Source: QQWI01 sp964522015
Lineage (GTDB): Bacteria; Bacillota; Clostridia; Peptostreptococcales; Acidaminobacteraceae
Assembly (NCBI GenBank): GCA_964522015.1
Contig: CAZFST010000011.1
Location: 44,906-108,905 of the forward strand
Length of the DNA stretch: 64,000 nt
Reading direction: 5' to 3'
Of the stretch, positions 16,529 to 25,988 are shown piece after piece (position 1 is the stretch's first letter; each line of letters begins with the position of its first letter). The position numbers and the translations under genes are program-made. The notes under the pieces were generated by a model. It was not told the origin of the DNA. It made no database searches and saw nothing but the letters and a program-made list of their open reading frames with translations.

Positions 16529-17059
16529 ATGGAAGCCGTTTTAGCATCAGGCATATCACTCGGTCTAGTCAACATTGGACCGGAGTTGTTTTTTCAAGTC
16601 TTTAACACCCTTGTGTTATTTGCTTTCTTACGATGGAAACTCTTTGGGCCAATTACGGCCATGCTACAAAAAAGAACTGATCGTATCAAAGCCTCTTTTG
16701 ACGAAGCGGATGGAAAAGTAAAAACAGCTGAAGATCTTCGTCTTTCTTATGAGAAAAAAATGTCCCTTATAAGAGAAGAAGAGGCGCATATTCTTTCTGA
16801 AGCCAGACATAAGGCTGAAAAACGTGCTTTTGAGATCATCAAGCATGCTGAAGAAGAAATTGCACACAAGAAAGCACAAGCTGTAAAAGATATGGAGCAA
16901 GAAAGAGAAAAGGCAATCAATCAAATGAAAAATGAGATCGTTTCGCTTGTTATGTTGACGGCATCCAAAGTAATTGATCAAGAATTGGATGGCACTAAAC
17001 ACAGCGCGTTGATCACCGATTTCATTGAGAGAGTGGGCGATTCCAAATGGCACAATTAG
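16529..17059 (+). CDS. atpF: ATP synthase F0 subunit b
   Basis: This is the peripheral-stalk subunit of 176 residues. An N-terminal membrane helix (about 18-38) is followed by a long charged coiled coil (about 45-150). GCGAGGAGGGACTGT lies upstream. Its 3' end overlaps the atpH start by 13 bases. Confidence 0.94.
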   Translation: MEAVLASGISLGLVNIGPELFFQVFNTLVLFAFLRWKLFGPITAMLQKRTDRIKASFDEADGKVKTAEDLRLSYEKKMSLIREEEAHILSEARHKAEKRAFEIIKHAEEEIAHKKAQAVKDMEQEREKAINQMKNEIVSLVMLTASKVIDQELDGTKHSALITDFIERVGDSKWHN

Positions 17060-17589
17060 TCAGTGAAGTATACGCTCAAGCCTTATATGATGCGGCCATA
17101 GATAGTGATATTCTGGTAAACTCTTACCAAGACTACAAAGAAATCGTGTCTTGTTTAAAAGCGCAACCTCAATTGTTCGACCTCGTGAAATCCCCTAAAA
17201 TCGACAAACAGGAGAAAAAACTGATTCTGTCCACGATTTTTGAGGGTCAAGTGCAGGTTGAAGTGTTGAATTTCTTGAAAATCTTGATAGACACTCGCAG
17301 AACTTTCTATATCATCAGCATATTCGAGGCCTTTGAAGCCCATTACCGTGAGCACTTTAAACTCCAAACGGCGTATATTAGAACAGTGACACCGTTAACT
17401 CCTGAGCAAACCCAGGCACTCTCTGAGAAGCTAGGGGAGTCAACTGGCTTAACGATAGAAGTAGTCAATGTTATTGACCCGTCAGTTATGGGTGGTATGC
17501 TGATTCAAATCGGCGACCAAGTGATGGATGGCTCTTTAAAACGCAAGCTTAGCGGCTTAAAGGATTTCTTATCTCAAATCGCCGTTTAA
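17047..17589 (+). CDS. atpH: ATP synthase F1 subunit delta
   Basis: This is the peripheral-stalk/F1 connector of 180 residues, with the AQALYDAA N-terminal motif and the C-terminal GGMLIQIGDQVMDGSLKRKL motif. The start codon lies inside the end of atpF, consistent with translational coupling. Confidence 0.95.
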   Translation: MAQLVSEVYAQALYDAAIDSDILVNSYQDYKEIVSCLKAQPQLFDLVKSPKIDKQEKKLILSTIFEGQVQVEVLNFLKILIDTRRTFYIISIFEAFEAHYREHFKLQTAYIRTVTPLTPEQTQALSEKLGESTGLTIEVVNVIDPSVMGGMLIQIGDQVMDGSLKRKLSGLKDFLSQIAV

Positions 17590-17620
17590 AGCGCATGCTA
17601 ACAAAATAGGAGTGAACGAT

Positions 17621-19156
17621 ATGAAGCTTAGACCAGAAGAAATCAGCTCAATCATCAAAGAGCAGATTAAACGATATGAGGATAAGCTCCAAGTAGAAGA
17701 CGTAGGAACAGTCATTCAAGTCGGCGACGGTATTGCACGTGTGTATGGTCTTGATAAATGTATGTTCGGCGAACTTTTGGAGTTTCCAAATGATGTATTT
17801 GGTATGGCCCTGAACTTAGAAGAAGACAGTGTTGGTGCCGTTTTACTTGGGTCTGATACGGTTATTGTTGAGGGAGACATTGTCAAGCGTACTGGCAGAG
17901 TTGTTGAAGTGCCAGTAGGTGAGCAAATGATTGGTCGTGTGGTTAATGCATTAGGCCACGCGATTGACGGTAAAGGTGTGATTAAATCAGACACATTCCG
18001 TGCTGTTGAATCCCCTGCACCAGGTGTTATCGACCGTAAATCGGTTCATCAACCGCTTCAAACGGGCATTAAGTCAATTGACTCAATGATTCCAATTGGT
18101 AGAGGTCAACGGGAACTGATTATCGGCGACCGCCAAACAGGTAAAACTGCCATTGCTATCGATACAATCATTAACCAAAAAGAAGAAAATGTGGTTTGTA
18201 TCTATGTTGCAATCGGTCAAAAGAAATCAACAGTTGCTCAAATTGTTAAAGTCCTCGAAGAGCGTGGGGCAATGAAGTACACCATCGTTGTTATGGCTTC
18301 TGCAAGTGAGCCTGCACCATTGCAATACCTAGCACCTTATGCTGGTTGCGCCATGGGTGAGCACTTAATGAATCAAGGCAAAGATGTATTGATCGTTTAC
18401 GATGATTTGTCTAAGCACGCGGTGGCCTACCGGGCAATGGCTCTTCTTCTTAAAAGACCACCAGGCCGTGAAGCTTACCCAGGTGATGTATTCTACTTGC
18501 ATTCACGACTATTAGAGCGTGCTGCAAAACTAAGTGATAAATTGGGCGGCGGTTCACTAACGGCCCTTCCAATTATTGAAACTCAGTCAGGTGACGTTTC
18601 TGCTTATATTCCAACCAATGTTATCTCCATAACAGATGGTCAGATCTTCCTTGAATCTGAACTCTTTAACTCAGGTCAGCGCCCAGCTGTAAATGCTGGT
18701 ATCTCTGTATCCCGTGTTGGTGGTAATGCTCAGATTAAAGCCATGAAACAAGTTGCTAGTAAAATTAAACTTGAACTGGCGCAGTACCGCGAGCTAGCGG
18801 CGTTTTCTCAATTTGGTTCGGAACTTGATAAAGAAACACAAGCGATTCTTAATCATGGTGAACGGTTGATGGAAATTCTTAAACAAAAGCAATACGAACC
18901 AATGAAAGTTGAAAACCAAATTATTATCATCTATGCAGCCACAAATAAACACTTGGTGGATATTCAGATTCGTGCACTTCAGAGATTTGAACATCAATTG
19001 ATTGAATATGTTGGGGATCATCATCCGGAAATTTTGACAGCCATTAAAACATCTGGGCAAATTGATAAGCACACAGATGAGCTGCTCAAAGGGGCAATAA
19101 TCGCCTTCAAGCAAAAGTTCCATGAACGTGAAGCAAAGCGCACAGAAATTGCGTAA
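17621..19156 (+). CDS. atpA: ATP synthase F1 subunit alpha
   Basis: This is the non-catalytic nucleotide-binding subunit of 511 residues. The Walker A GDRQTGKT is at about 169-176 and the family signature PAVNAGISVSRVG follows later. I chose the ATG at 17621 (MKLRPEEISSIIK), placed after AGGAGTGA; an in-frame GTG at 17612 overlaps that site. Confidence 0.97.
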   Translation: MKLRPEEISSIIKEQIKRYEDKLQVEDVGTVIQVGDGIARVYGLDKCMFGELLEFPNDVFGMALNLEEDSVGAVLLGSDTVIVEGDIVKRTGRVVEVPVGEQMIGRVVNALGHAIDGKGVIKSDTFRAVESPAPGVIDRKSVHQPLQTGIKSIDSMIPIGRGQRELIIGDRQTGKTAIAIDTIINQKEENVVCIYVAIGQKKSTVAQIVKVLEERGAMKYTIVVMASASEPAPLQYLAPYAGCAMGEHLMNQGKDVLIVYDDLSKHAVAYRAMALLLKRPPGREAYPGDVFYLHSRLLERAAKLSDKLGGGSLTALPIIETQSGDVSAYIPTNVISITDGQIFLESELFNSGQRPAVNAGISVSRVGGNAQIKAMKQVASKIKLELAQYRELAAFSQFGSELDKETQAILNHGERLMEILKQKQYEPMKVENQIIIIYAATNKHLVDIQIRALQRFEHQLIEYVGDHHPEILTAIKTSGQIDKHTDELLKGAIIAFKQKFHEREAKRTEIA

Positions 19157-19187
19157 GTTCCATTAATCGCAGCTAAGGAGGTACATC

Positions 19188-20045
19188 ATGGCTGGTATGG
19201 GTGCCCGCGATATCAAGCGTAAGATCAAGAGTGTTAACAGTACCAAGCAAATTACAAAGGCAATGGAACTAGTATCAACGGCAAAATTGAAGCGCAATAA
19301 GGATGTTCTTGATAAAACAAAGCCTTATTACAGCAAGGTGTTGAGTACTGTAAAAAGTATTCTAACCCATGAAAAAAACCTTAAGCACGAGTATATCACT
19401 TTGCGCGAGGTCAAAAACACGCTGTATATTGTCATAACTGGTGACCGTGGACTATGCGGTGGTTATAATGTCAACGTGCTAAAAAAAGCCGCTCAAGATA
19501 TTAAGGACCCAACTCAAGCTAAAGTGATTGCAATTGGTAAGAAGAGTGCTGATTTCTTTAAGAAAAATGAGGTGGAACCAATCCATACTTATTTGGGAAT
19601 AGCAGAAAAACCTTCGTTTGCAAATGCTCAAGATATTGCTACAAAAGCACTTCGCTTGTTCGCGCAAGAAAAAATAGACGTTATTAAATTAGTTTATACT
19701 CGAATGGAATCCACCATTTCTCAAGTGCCAGAAATCATCCAATTACTACCGGTTGATCTTAAGGCGGTTGAGTCCGTCAAAGCAAGTGGTACCATTGCAT
19801 ATGAACCATCTGCAGAGGCTGTACTGGGTTATTTGATTCCAAAATATATTGAAAGTACGATTTATGGTGTACTAGTTGAAGCGTCAGCTTCAGAGCAAGC
19901 GGCGAGAAGAATTGCGATGGAAAATGCTTCGGATAACGCTCAAGAGATGATTGATTCTCTAACGTTGACATTCAACCAAGCAAGACAAGCTGCAATCACA
20001 CAAGAAATATCAGAAATTGTCGGTGGTGCAAATGCCCTTGAATAA
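19188..20045 (+). CDS. atpG: ATP synthase F1 subunit gamma
   Basis: This is the central rotor shaft of 285 residues. The N-terminal helix IKRKIKSVNSTKQITKAMEL and the C-terminal helix ending ITQEISEIVGGANAL are highly conserved. AAGGAGG precedes the ATG. Confidence 0.96.
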   Translation: MAGMGARDIKRKIKSVNSTKQITKAMELVSTAKLKRNKDVLDKTKPYYSKVLSTVKSILTHEKNLKHEYITLREVKNTLYIVITGDRGLCGGYNVNVLKKAAQDIKDPTQAKVIAIGKKSADFFKKNEVEPIHTYLGIAEKPSFANAQDIATKALRLFAQEKIDVIKLVYTRMESTISQVPEIIQLLPVDLKAVESVKASGTIAYEPSAEAVLGYLIPKYIESTIYGVLVEASASEQAARRIAMENASDNAQEMIDSLTLTFNQARQAAITQEISEIVGGANALE

Positions 20046-20073
20046 TTTCTGTTTTCTGAAGGGAGTGTATTAG

Positions 20074-21465
20074 ATGGCGCAAAAAGTGGGTAAAGTCGTC
20101 CAAGTAATCGGCGCGGTTATCGACGTTCGATTCAGTGCAGATGACCTACCAAAAATCTACGACGCAGTTAAAGTCGACTATAATGATATACACATCGTGG
20201 CAGAGGTCGCTCAGCATATTGGCGATAATACAGTAAGATGCGTTGCAATGTCTTCAACAGAAGGCCTTGTAAGGGGTATCGATGCCATTAACACAGAAAA
20301 ACCAATTTCCGTTCCAGTTGGTGAAATCGTACTGGGCCGTCTATTAAATGTATTGGGTGAACCAATTGATGAAAAACCAATGCCTGATGTTAAAGAGCGT
20401 TGGTCCATTCACAGAGAAGCCCCAGCATTTGAAGAGCAACAAACTACAACAGAGATTTTTGAAACAGGCATCAAAGTTATCGATATGCTTTGTCCTTATG
20501 TAAAGGGTGGTAAAATTGGTCTCTTTGGTGGTGCTGGCGTTGGTAAAACAGTTCTAATTCAAGAGCTGATCAATAACATCGCCAAAGAGCATGGTGGTCT
20601 TTCTGTATTTGCTGGTGTAGGTGAACGGACCCGTGAAGGTAACGACCTCTATCACGAAATGATAGAATCTGGGGTTATCGATAAAACGTGCATGGTGTTC
20701 GGTCAAATGAACGAACCACCGGGTGCCCGTATGCGTGTTGGCCTTGCTGGCCTCACCATGGCCGAGTACTTTAGAGATAGCGAAGGCAAGGACGTTCTCT
20801 TGTTTATCGATAATATCTTCAGATTTACACAAGCCGGTTCAGAAGTATCTGCACTTCTTGGCCGTATGCCTTCTGCAGTTGGTTATCAGCCAACACTTGC
20901 AACAGACATGGGTCAACTTCAAGAACGTATTACATCTACTAAAAAAGGCTCTATTACATCGGTTCAAGCAATCTATGTACCTGCCGATGACTTAACGGAT
21001 CCTGCACCGGCCACAACCTTCTCCCATCTAGATGCAACAACAGTTCTTTCAAGAAAAATTTCTGAAATGGGTATCTACCCTGCGGTAGACCCGCTGGATT
21101 CTTCTTCAAGAATTTTGTCACCAGATGTAGTAGGCGAGGAGCATTACCGTGTAGCCCGTGGTGTTCAAGAAATTTTGCAACGTTATAAAGAACTTCAAGA
21201 TATCATCGCTATACTTGGTATGGATGAGCTTTCTGAAGCAGATAAAAGCGTTGTTGCCCGTGCCAGAAGAATTCAACGCTTCTTGTCTCAACCTTTCCAT
21301 GTTGCCGAACAATTCACAGGCTTTAGTGGCAAATACGTGCCATTAAAAGAAACTGTTCGTGGATTCAAGGAAATTATGGAAGGCAAGCATGACAACTTAC
21401 CAGAGCAAGCATTCCTCTACGTTGGTGTTATCGAGGAAGCGGTTGAAAAGGCTAAGCACCTTTAA
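20074..21465 (+). CDS. atpD: ATP synthase F1 subunit beta
   Basis: This is the catalytic subunit of 463 residues. The Walker A GGAGVGKT is at about 151-158, the catalytic GERTREGND follows, and LLFIDNIFRFTQAGSE contains Walker B. GGGAGTG precedes the ATG. The length and all motifs are standard. Confidence 0.97.
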   Translation: MAQKVGKVVQVIGAVIDVRFSADDLPKIYDAVKVDYNDIHIVAEVAQHIGDNTVRCVAMSSTEGLVRGIDAINTEKPISVPVGEIVLGRLLNVLGEPIDEKPMPDVKERWSIHREAPAFEEQQTTTEIFETGIKVIDMLCPYVKGGKIGLFGGAGVGKTVLIQELINNIAKEHGGLSVFAGVGERTREGNDLYHEMIESGVIDKTCMVFGQMNEPPGARMRVGLAGLTMAEYFRDSEGKDVLLFIDNIFRFTQAGSEVSALLGRMPSAVGYQPTLATDMGQLQERITSTKKGSITSVQAIYVPADDLTDPAPATTFSHLDATTVLSRKISEMGIYPAVDPLDSSSRILSPDVVGEEHYRVARGVQEILQRYKELQDIIAILGMDELSEADKSVVARARRIQRFLSQPFHVAEQFTGFSGKYVPLKETVRGFKEIMEGKHDNLPEQAFLYVGVIEEAVEKAKHL

Positions 21466-21476
21466 GGGAGAAGCCA

Positions 21477-21893
21477 ATGAGAACACCATTTCGACTGGAA
21501 ATTGTCACACCTGATCGCTCACTATTTAGCGGCAATGTGGACATGGTAATACTACGAACAACAGAAGGTGATTTAGGGATTCTTGCACGTATGGAAATGA
21601 CGGTTGCGCCCTTAACAGTGGGCGCCCTGAGACTTTTCAATGGGGACGAAGAAACCATCGCATCTTGTTCTGGCGGTTTTGTAAACGTTGAAAAAGAACT
21701 TGTCACGATTATCACCGACTCAGCTGAATGGGCTGCGGATATTGATAAAGCCCGAGCAGAAGCTGCCAGGGCCCGTGCCAAATCGCGCGTTGACCAAACA
21801 AATGATAAGAGTATTGATCACTTACGTGCAAAGACTGCTTTGATGCGTGCCATCAATCGCATTACCATTGCCGAACAACACAACAGAGGTTAA
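21477..21893 (+). CDS. atpC: ATP synthase F1 subunit epsilon
   Basis: This 138-residue protein has an N-terminal beta sandwich (FRLEIVTPDRSLFSG) and a C-terminal two-helix domain, both complete. It is the last gene of the operon, 11 bases after atpD, and is followed by two hairpins. Confidence 0.94.
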   Translation: MRTPFRLEIVTPDRSLFSGNVDMVILRTTEGDLGILARMEMTVAPLTVGALRLFNGDEETIASCSGGFVNVEKELVTIITDSAEWAADIDKARAEAARARAKSRVDQTNDKSIDHLRAKTALMRAINRITIAEQHNRG

Positions 21894-21896
21894 ACC

Positions 21897-21967
21897 TTAG
21901 GTCTATGTAATAGACCTAAACAAAAGCCGTTATCAAACGATTGAAAATCGTTGATAACGGCTTTTTT
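21897..21967 (+). terminator. Tandem hairpins ending the ATP synthase operon
   Basis: A 9-bp hairpin TTAGGTCTA/TAGACCTAA (21897-21919) is followed by a long stem AAAAGCCGTTATCAA paired with TTGATAACGGCTTTT (21922-21967) with T-tracts in both directions. The second hairpin can terminate the convergent HD-GYP gene as well. Confidence 0.9.
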
Positions 21968-22025
21968 AGTGGTACTGAAGTGCCGACTCTGATTGTAGGG
22001 ACGCCTTTTCTCATGGCATCATTTT

Positions 22026-23966
22026 TCATTCTTCGTAGGGTAGTGTTTCTATCGCTGCAAGGATTGCCTCTTGATTGGCCAATAAAACCTTAACCACCTC
22101 TGGATGAAAATGTAGACCACTTTGGAATTTGAAAAAATCCAGAACTTGTTCAAAAGTCCATGCGGGTTTGTAGACCCGCTTTGACAGTAAGGCATCAAAG
22201 ACATCGGATGCTGCAACGATGCTGCCGTGCATTGGAATGTCATCTCCGCTCAGTTGATAGGGATAGCCTGTGCCATCGTATTTCTCATGATGCGTTAATG
22301 CAACGATCGCTGCAATATCCAAGAGGTGATTGTAGGAGCCGTTTAAGATTTCAAAGCCCATAATCGCATGCTGCTTCATGGCCTCAAAATCCTCTTTTGA
22401 TAGCTTGCCAGGCTCATTGAGAATACGATCTGGTATGCCCACTTTACCAATATCATGGAGGGTGGAAGCCATGGCCAAGGTTTTCGCTTCCTCTGGTGCA
22501 TACCCAATGGCTTCTGCAATAATCTGGGTAAAGGTTGAAACCCGCTGGACATGGGAACTGGTTTCTTTTGATCTTAAATCCACGGTGCCCCCCAGTCTTA
22601 ATAGGAGCTCTGACTGGGTTAACTCAAGGTCTTGGTTTAAGATTTCCATCTGCTTATTAGTGGTGACCAGTTGCTCTAAATACTCTCTTTTCTTATCTTG
22701 GGCTTCTAAAAAAGACAAGGCCATAACCGTAACGATGCTAATCAATAACCACAAGACACCCCAATGGGAGATAAGATAGGGTGTGATTTGACTCACTACA
22801 AAAGTGGCAAGGCAAGTGACTAGACCAGTAATATAGACATAACCATTGCGCTTTTGATAGGGCAAATCTAAAATAGCCACCACGATGAGTATCATGCTTC
22901 CAAGTGTTATAATCATACTTTGAAGGTCAAAAAGCCCATTGAATACCCAATCCAATCCGCTGTTCCAAGTGAAAAACTTGATGGATTCTACCAAGAGCGT
23001 TGCCACGGATATGGTCAGGGTCAGATAGAATAGAATTTTTACAGCTTGCCGGTGTTTTTGTTTAACCAATAAATTGAAGTTTAAATAAACAAAGGCCGGG
23101 GTCATTAGATTAGAGGCTACGATAAATATGAAATATAATAATGGAATGGGGACGTTGTTGAAGTGATGAATCACCCAATAGCCGTATCGTGGAAAATCTA
23201 AAAAGGTCCAAAGGCTAAAAAGACCGATGAAGGCTGCTAATGCTCGAATTAATCTATAACTCTCAATGCGCTTAAAAATAAGACTAAACACAAAGAGTGA
23301 GATAGCGACAATGGTTAATAGGATGGCAAAGGAGTAGCGATTACTGGAGATGTCAAAGCCATTAGAACCCAGTTGGTCAAATGTCTCCACACGACTCATA
23401 TTGCTGATATCAGAGGGCCCGTTAAAAACATTGCCGGCAATCAATAAGTACACAACTGTGGCATTTTCAGGTATGTGTGTATAGGATTCATTGATCACAT
23501 GGGAATAAGGGTGATGTTCTGGAGCAACTGGATAGTATCCCAAAAGATTAAATTTTTCATCAAATACACCATAAGAACCGCCATAGACTCGCTTTAAATG
23601 CAAAATAGGTGTTTTTAGGTCATTTATCGCCAAGTCAACTTTGAGTAACTGACTTTCAGAAGCCATGGGCTCGTGAAGCCTAGGGTTAGGCTCACTTATA
23701 TCTTGCCATGACCCCTTGCTGATGGCGACCAAATCACCCTGACTTAATTGTGTCAAAGCAACTTCATCTAGGTTTTTTATGGCATCATTAACGGCAAGCC
23801 TTGAAACCCGGATTAAGTTAGTGGCATCAACTGAATAATACTTGAGCTCGTTGATACCGCTGTAAAGCAGCACGAGACCCAGAGTGACCATCATGAGGGT
23901 AAGCCACAGTTTTGCTTTGAAGAGTGATTTGATGGTGGTGCCAAAATTCAAGATGGCTGTATGCAT
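22026..23966 (-). CDS. Membrane sensor with HD-GYP cyclic-di-GMP phosphodiesterase-type domain
   Basis: The 646-residue protein has an N-terminal helix (about 12-32), an extracytoplasmic region to about 205, then about seven membrane helices (210-430) as in 7TM-DISM-type sensors. A short coiled coil leads to an HD-GYP domain (about 450-640) with the metal ligands in LHDIGKVGIPD and the signature HHEKYDGTGYP. HD-GYP domains generally hydrolyse c-di-GMP. I chose the ATG at 23966, preceded by GGAG; an in-frame GTG at 23981 overlaps the kinase stop. It follows the histidine kinase gene within 20 bases, so the two are one operon, divergent from an HD-GYP response regulator. Confidence 0.85.
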   Translation of the reverse strand: MHTAILNFGTTIKSLFKAKLWLTLMMVTLGLVLLYSGINELKYYSVDATNLIRVSRLAVNDAIKNLDEVALTQLSQGDLVAISKGSWQDISEPNPRLHEPMASESQLLKVDLAINDLKTPILHLKRVYGGSYGVFDEKFNLLGYYPVAPEHHPYSHVINESYTHIPENATVVYLLIAGNVFNGPSDISNMSRVETFDQLGSNGFDISSNRYSFAILLTIVAISLFVFSLIFKRIESYRLIRALAAFIGLFSLWTFLDFPRYGYWVIHHFNNVPIPLLYFIFIVASNLMTPAFVYLNFNLLVKQKHRQAVKILFYLTLTISVATLLVESIKFFTWNSGLDWVFNGLFDLQSMIITLGSMILIVVAILDLPYQKRNGYVYITGLVTCLATFVVSQITPYLISHWGVLWLLISIVTVMALSFLEAQDKKREYLEQLVTTNKQMEILNQDLELTQSELLLRLGGTVDLRSKETSSHVQRVSTFTQIIAEAIGYAPEEAKTLAMASTLHDIGKVGIPDRILNEPGKLSKEDFEAMKQHAIMGFEILNGSYNHLLDIAAIVALTHHEKYDGTGYPYQLSGDDIPMHGSIVAASDVFDALLSKRVYKPAWTFEQVLDFFKFQSGLHFHPEVVKVLLANQEAILAAIETLPYEE

Positions 23967-23984
23967 AGGAGCTCCAATCACATT

Positions 23985-25826
23985 TTAGGCAGGAGTCGGT
24001 TGATGAAGGGGCAATTCAATCACAAAAGTAGCGCCTTTTGTCTGGTGATTCAAGGCATAAATACGGCCATTGTGTTTTGCGATAATATCTTTGCTGATGG
24101 CCAGACCAAGGCCTGTGCCCTGGTTGATATCCTTAGTGGTATAGCCGGATTCAAAAACCCGCTCCAGTAACTGAGGCGCAATGCCCTTGCCAGAATCTTT
24201 AAAACTGATTTTGACAGCACTTTCTGTGGCTTCTGTGGTGATCGTCAGTATTCCCGAATCGTCCATGGCTTGAATGGCATTGACGACGATGTTCATAAAG
24301 ACTTGATTGAGCATACTGGCGTAACCTTCTAAAATAGGGATTTCCCCATACTGTTTTTCAATGGTGATGTTGTTTTTCCAGAGGTTAGAGGTGAGTACCA
24401 GTACACTATCGATGCCTTCGTGGACATCGAAGTCTTGGAAGTCGGCTTGATCAATGCGAGAGAAATTCTTAAGGCTTCTGATGATTTCTGTTACGCGCTC
24501 AGAAGCATTGGTGCTAATGCTATTCATATCTTTTAGGCGAGCTAGTTTCTTTTGTAGGATTGGGTCACAAGAGGATGTGTCCAATTGGCCTAAGACCATC
24601 TCCATCATTTGGATATTACTTTTAATTGCCCCAAGGGGGGTGTTGATTTCGTGGGCAATGGCCGCGGAAATTTGACCCAATGTTGCCATTTTTTCAATGC
24701 GAACCAGCTGATCTTGTTGCTCTTGTATCATGTTTTTTGAATCGGTTAAGGTCACATTTTGAACTTCCAGTTCAATATTCTGAGCTTCCAGTTCTTGCTT
24801 TTGTGCATCTAACTCTTGGTTGAAGTCATTTAAGTGCTCCATGATTTGGGTGGCACTGTTCATGAGGGTCACCAGTTCTCTTGGGGGACGCTTAACCTGA
24901 AAATGAAAATCACCAATACCAAAAAAATCATTCTTGGCTAAAAGAGATAGCTGTTTATTCAACTGCGTAATGGGCTTGATGATATTTTTTGAGTGGAATT
25001 TGATGAGCATTAAATTGATGGGAAGGCTACAAAGGGTGACGATCACTAAAATAAAGACGATGGCAGCAATGACAATATAAACGAAGTAGGGATTTAAAGA
25101 AGTGGTAATCATGCCAATCACTTCGCCCTTTGGATTGACAATTTTCAGTTCTGACATACTATCCATAAAGATTTGCTTGAGCTGCTTTTGTTCTTTTGTG
25201 GTGACGTTTCGGTAGAAATCGATACTATTTTTATGGGCACTAACAGGTATACATAAAATCTTGGCATCGGAAGCGTCTTTAAACTCAACTAAAATGGGAT
25301 CGATGGTCAGGGTTTGTTTAATGGGGAAACGACGATTAAATTCTTCTATGGCACTTAAAACAGAAATGACGGTCATTTTTTTAAAACTATCATTCATCTC
25401 TTGTGTCACGATGCTATCGGGAATCATATCCGATGGTGCCATGCCATCCATGATTAAGTTGGGCTGTGTCAAATTTTCAGTATACATTGTATTCGCATAC
25501 GCCAAAAGCTCATCCAGTGTCTTTTTGTCTAAGTTCTCCATCTCCAATTTATCTTTAATATTATTGTCATAGGCATTCATGGTATTGAGTCGCATATAGA
25601 TATCTTGGGTGACGGATTTTGACAAATAAAGAGAAATTGGTTTGAACATAAAACTGATCATTAAAAGTAACAAGCAGACCATGGTTAAAAGGGTTAAAAA
25701 AGCACTATAAAACATACCAGATTGAATCCGACCTCGGAGGGATCCGTAGGTCCGCTGTTTATGTTCATGGTCTGAAGTTATCGGTACCCTAGACCCGGGA
25801 TGCTGAGTTTGCTGATTGATCGGCAT
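23985..25826 (-). CDS. Sensor histidine kinase with HAMP domain
   Basis: The 613-residue kinase has two membrane helices (about 41-64 and 259-281) enclosing an extracytoplasmic sensor, a HAMP region (about 285-335) and a Gln/Glu-rich coiled coil (about 340-380). The phosphoacceptor is the His of IAHEINTPLGAI near residue 392. The ATPase domain shows MNIVVNAIQAM, KDSGKGIAP and GTGLGLAISKDI boxes. The kinase class with a long coiled coil before HEINTPLGAI often responds to small-molecule or redox signals. It is transcribed divergently from the response regulator at 25989, the likely cognate partner. Confidence 0.9.
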   Translation of the reverse strand: MPINQQTQHPGSRVPITSDHEHKQRTYGSLRGRIQSGMFYSAFLTLLTMVCLLLLMISFMFKPISLYLSKSVTQDIYMRLNTMNAYDNNIKDKLEMENLDKKTLDELLAYANTMYTENLTQPNLIMDGMAPSDMIPDSIVTQEMNDSFKKMTVISVLSAIEEFNRRFPIKQTLTIDPILVEFKDASDAKILCIPVSAHKNSIDFYRNVTTKEQKQLKQIFMDSMSELKIVNPKGEVIGMITTSLNPYFVYIVIAAIVFILVIVTLCSLPINLMLIKFHSKNIIKPITQLNKQLSLLAKNDFFGIGDFHFQVKRPPRELVTLMNSATQIMEHLNDFNQELDAQKQELEAQNIELEVQNVTLTDSKNMIQEQQDQLVRIEKMATLGQISAAIAHEINTPLGAIKSNIQMMEMVLGQLDTSSCDPILQKKLARLKDMNSISTNASERVTEIIRSLKNFSRIDQADFQDFDVHEGIDSVLVLTSNLWKNNITIEKQYGEIPILEGYASMLNQVFMNIVVNAIQAMDDSGILTITTEATESAVKISFKDSGKGIAPQLLERVFESGYTTKDINQGTGLGLAISKDIIAKHNGRIYALNHQTKGATFVIELPLHQPTPA

Positions 25827-25988
25827 GTTGTCGCTCCTTTCAGATAGTTGACATTACTATTATAGCCGAATTTCAATGTAATTATGCAGTCTCATAAAAA
25901 TTTAATGGGGTTTTAAGTCTGTATTGAGTGGTATAATAATGATGACTCAAAAACTAGAGAGATTGACCCCCAGAGGAGCGTACAAAAT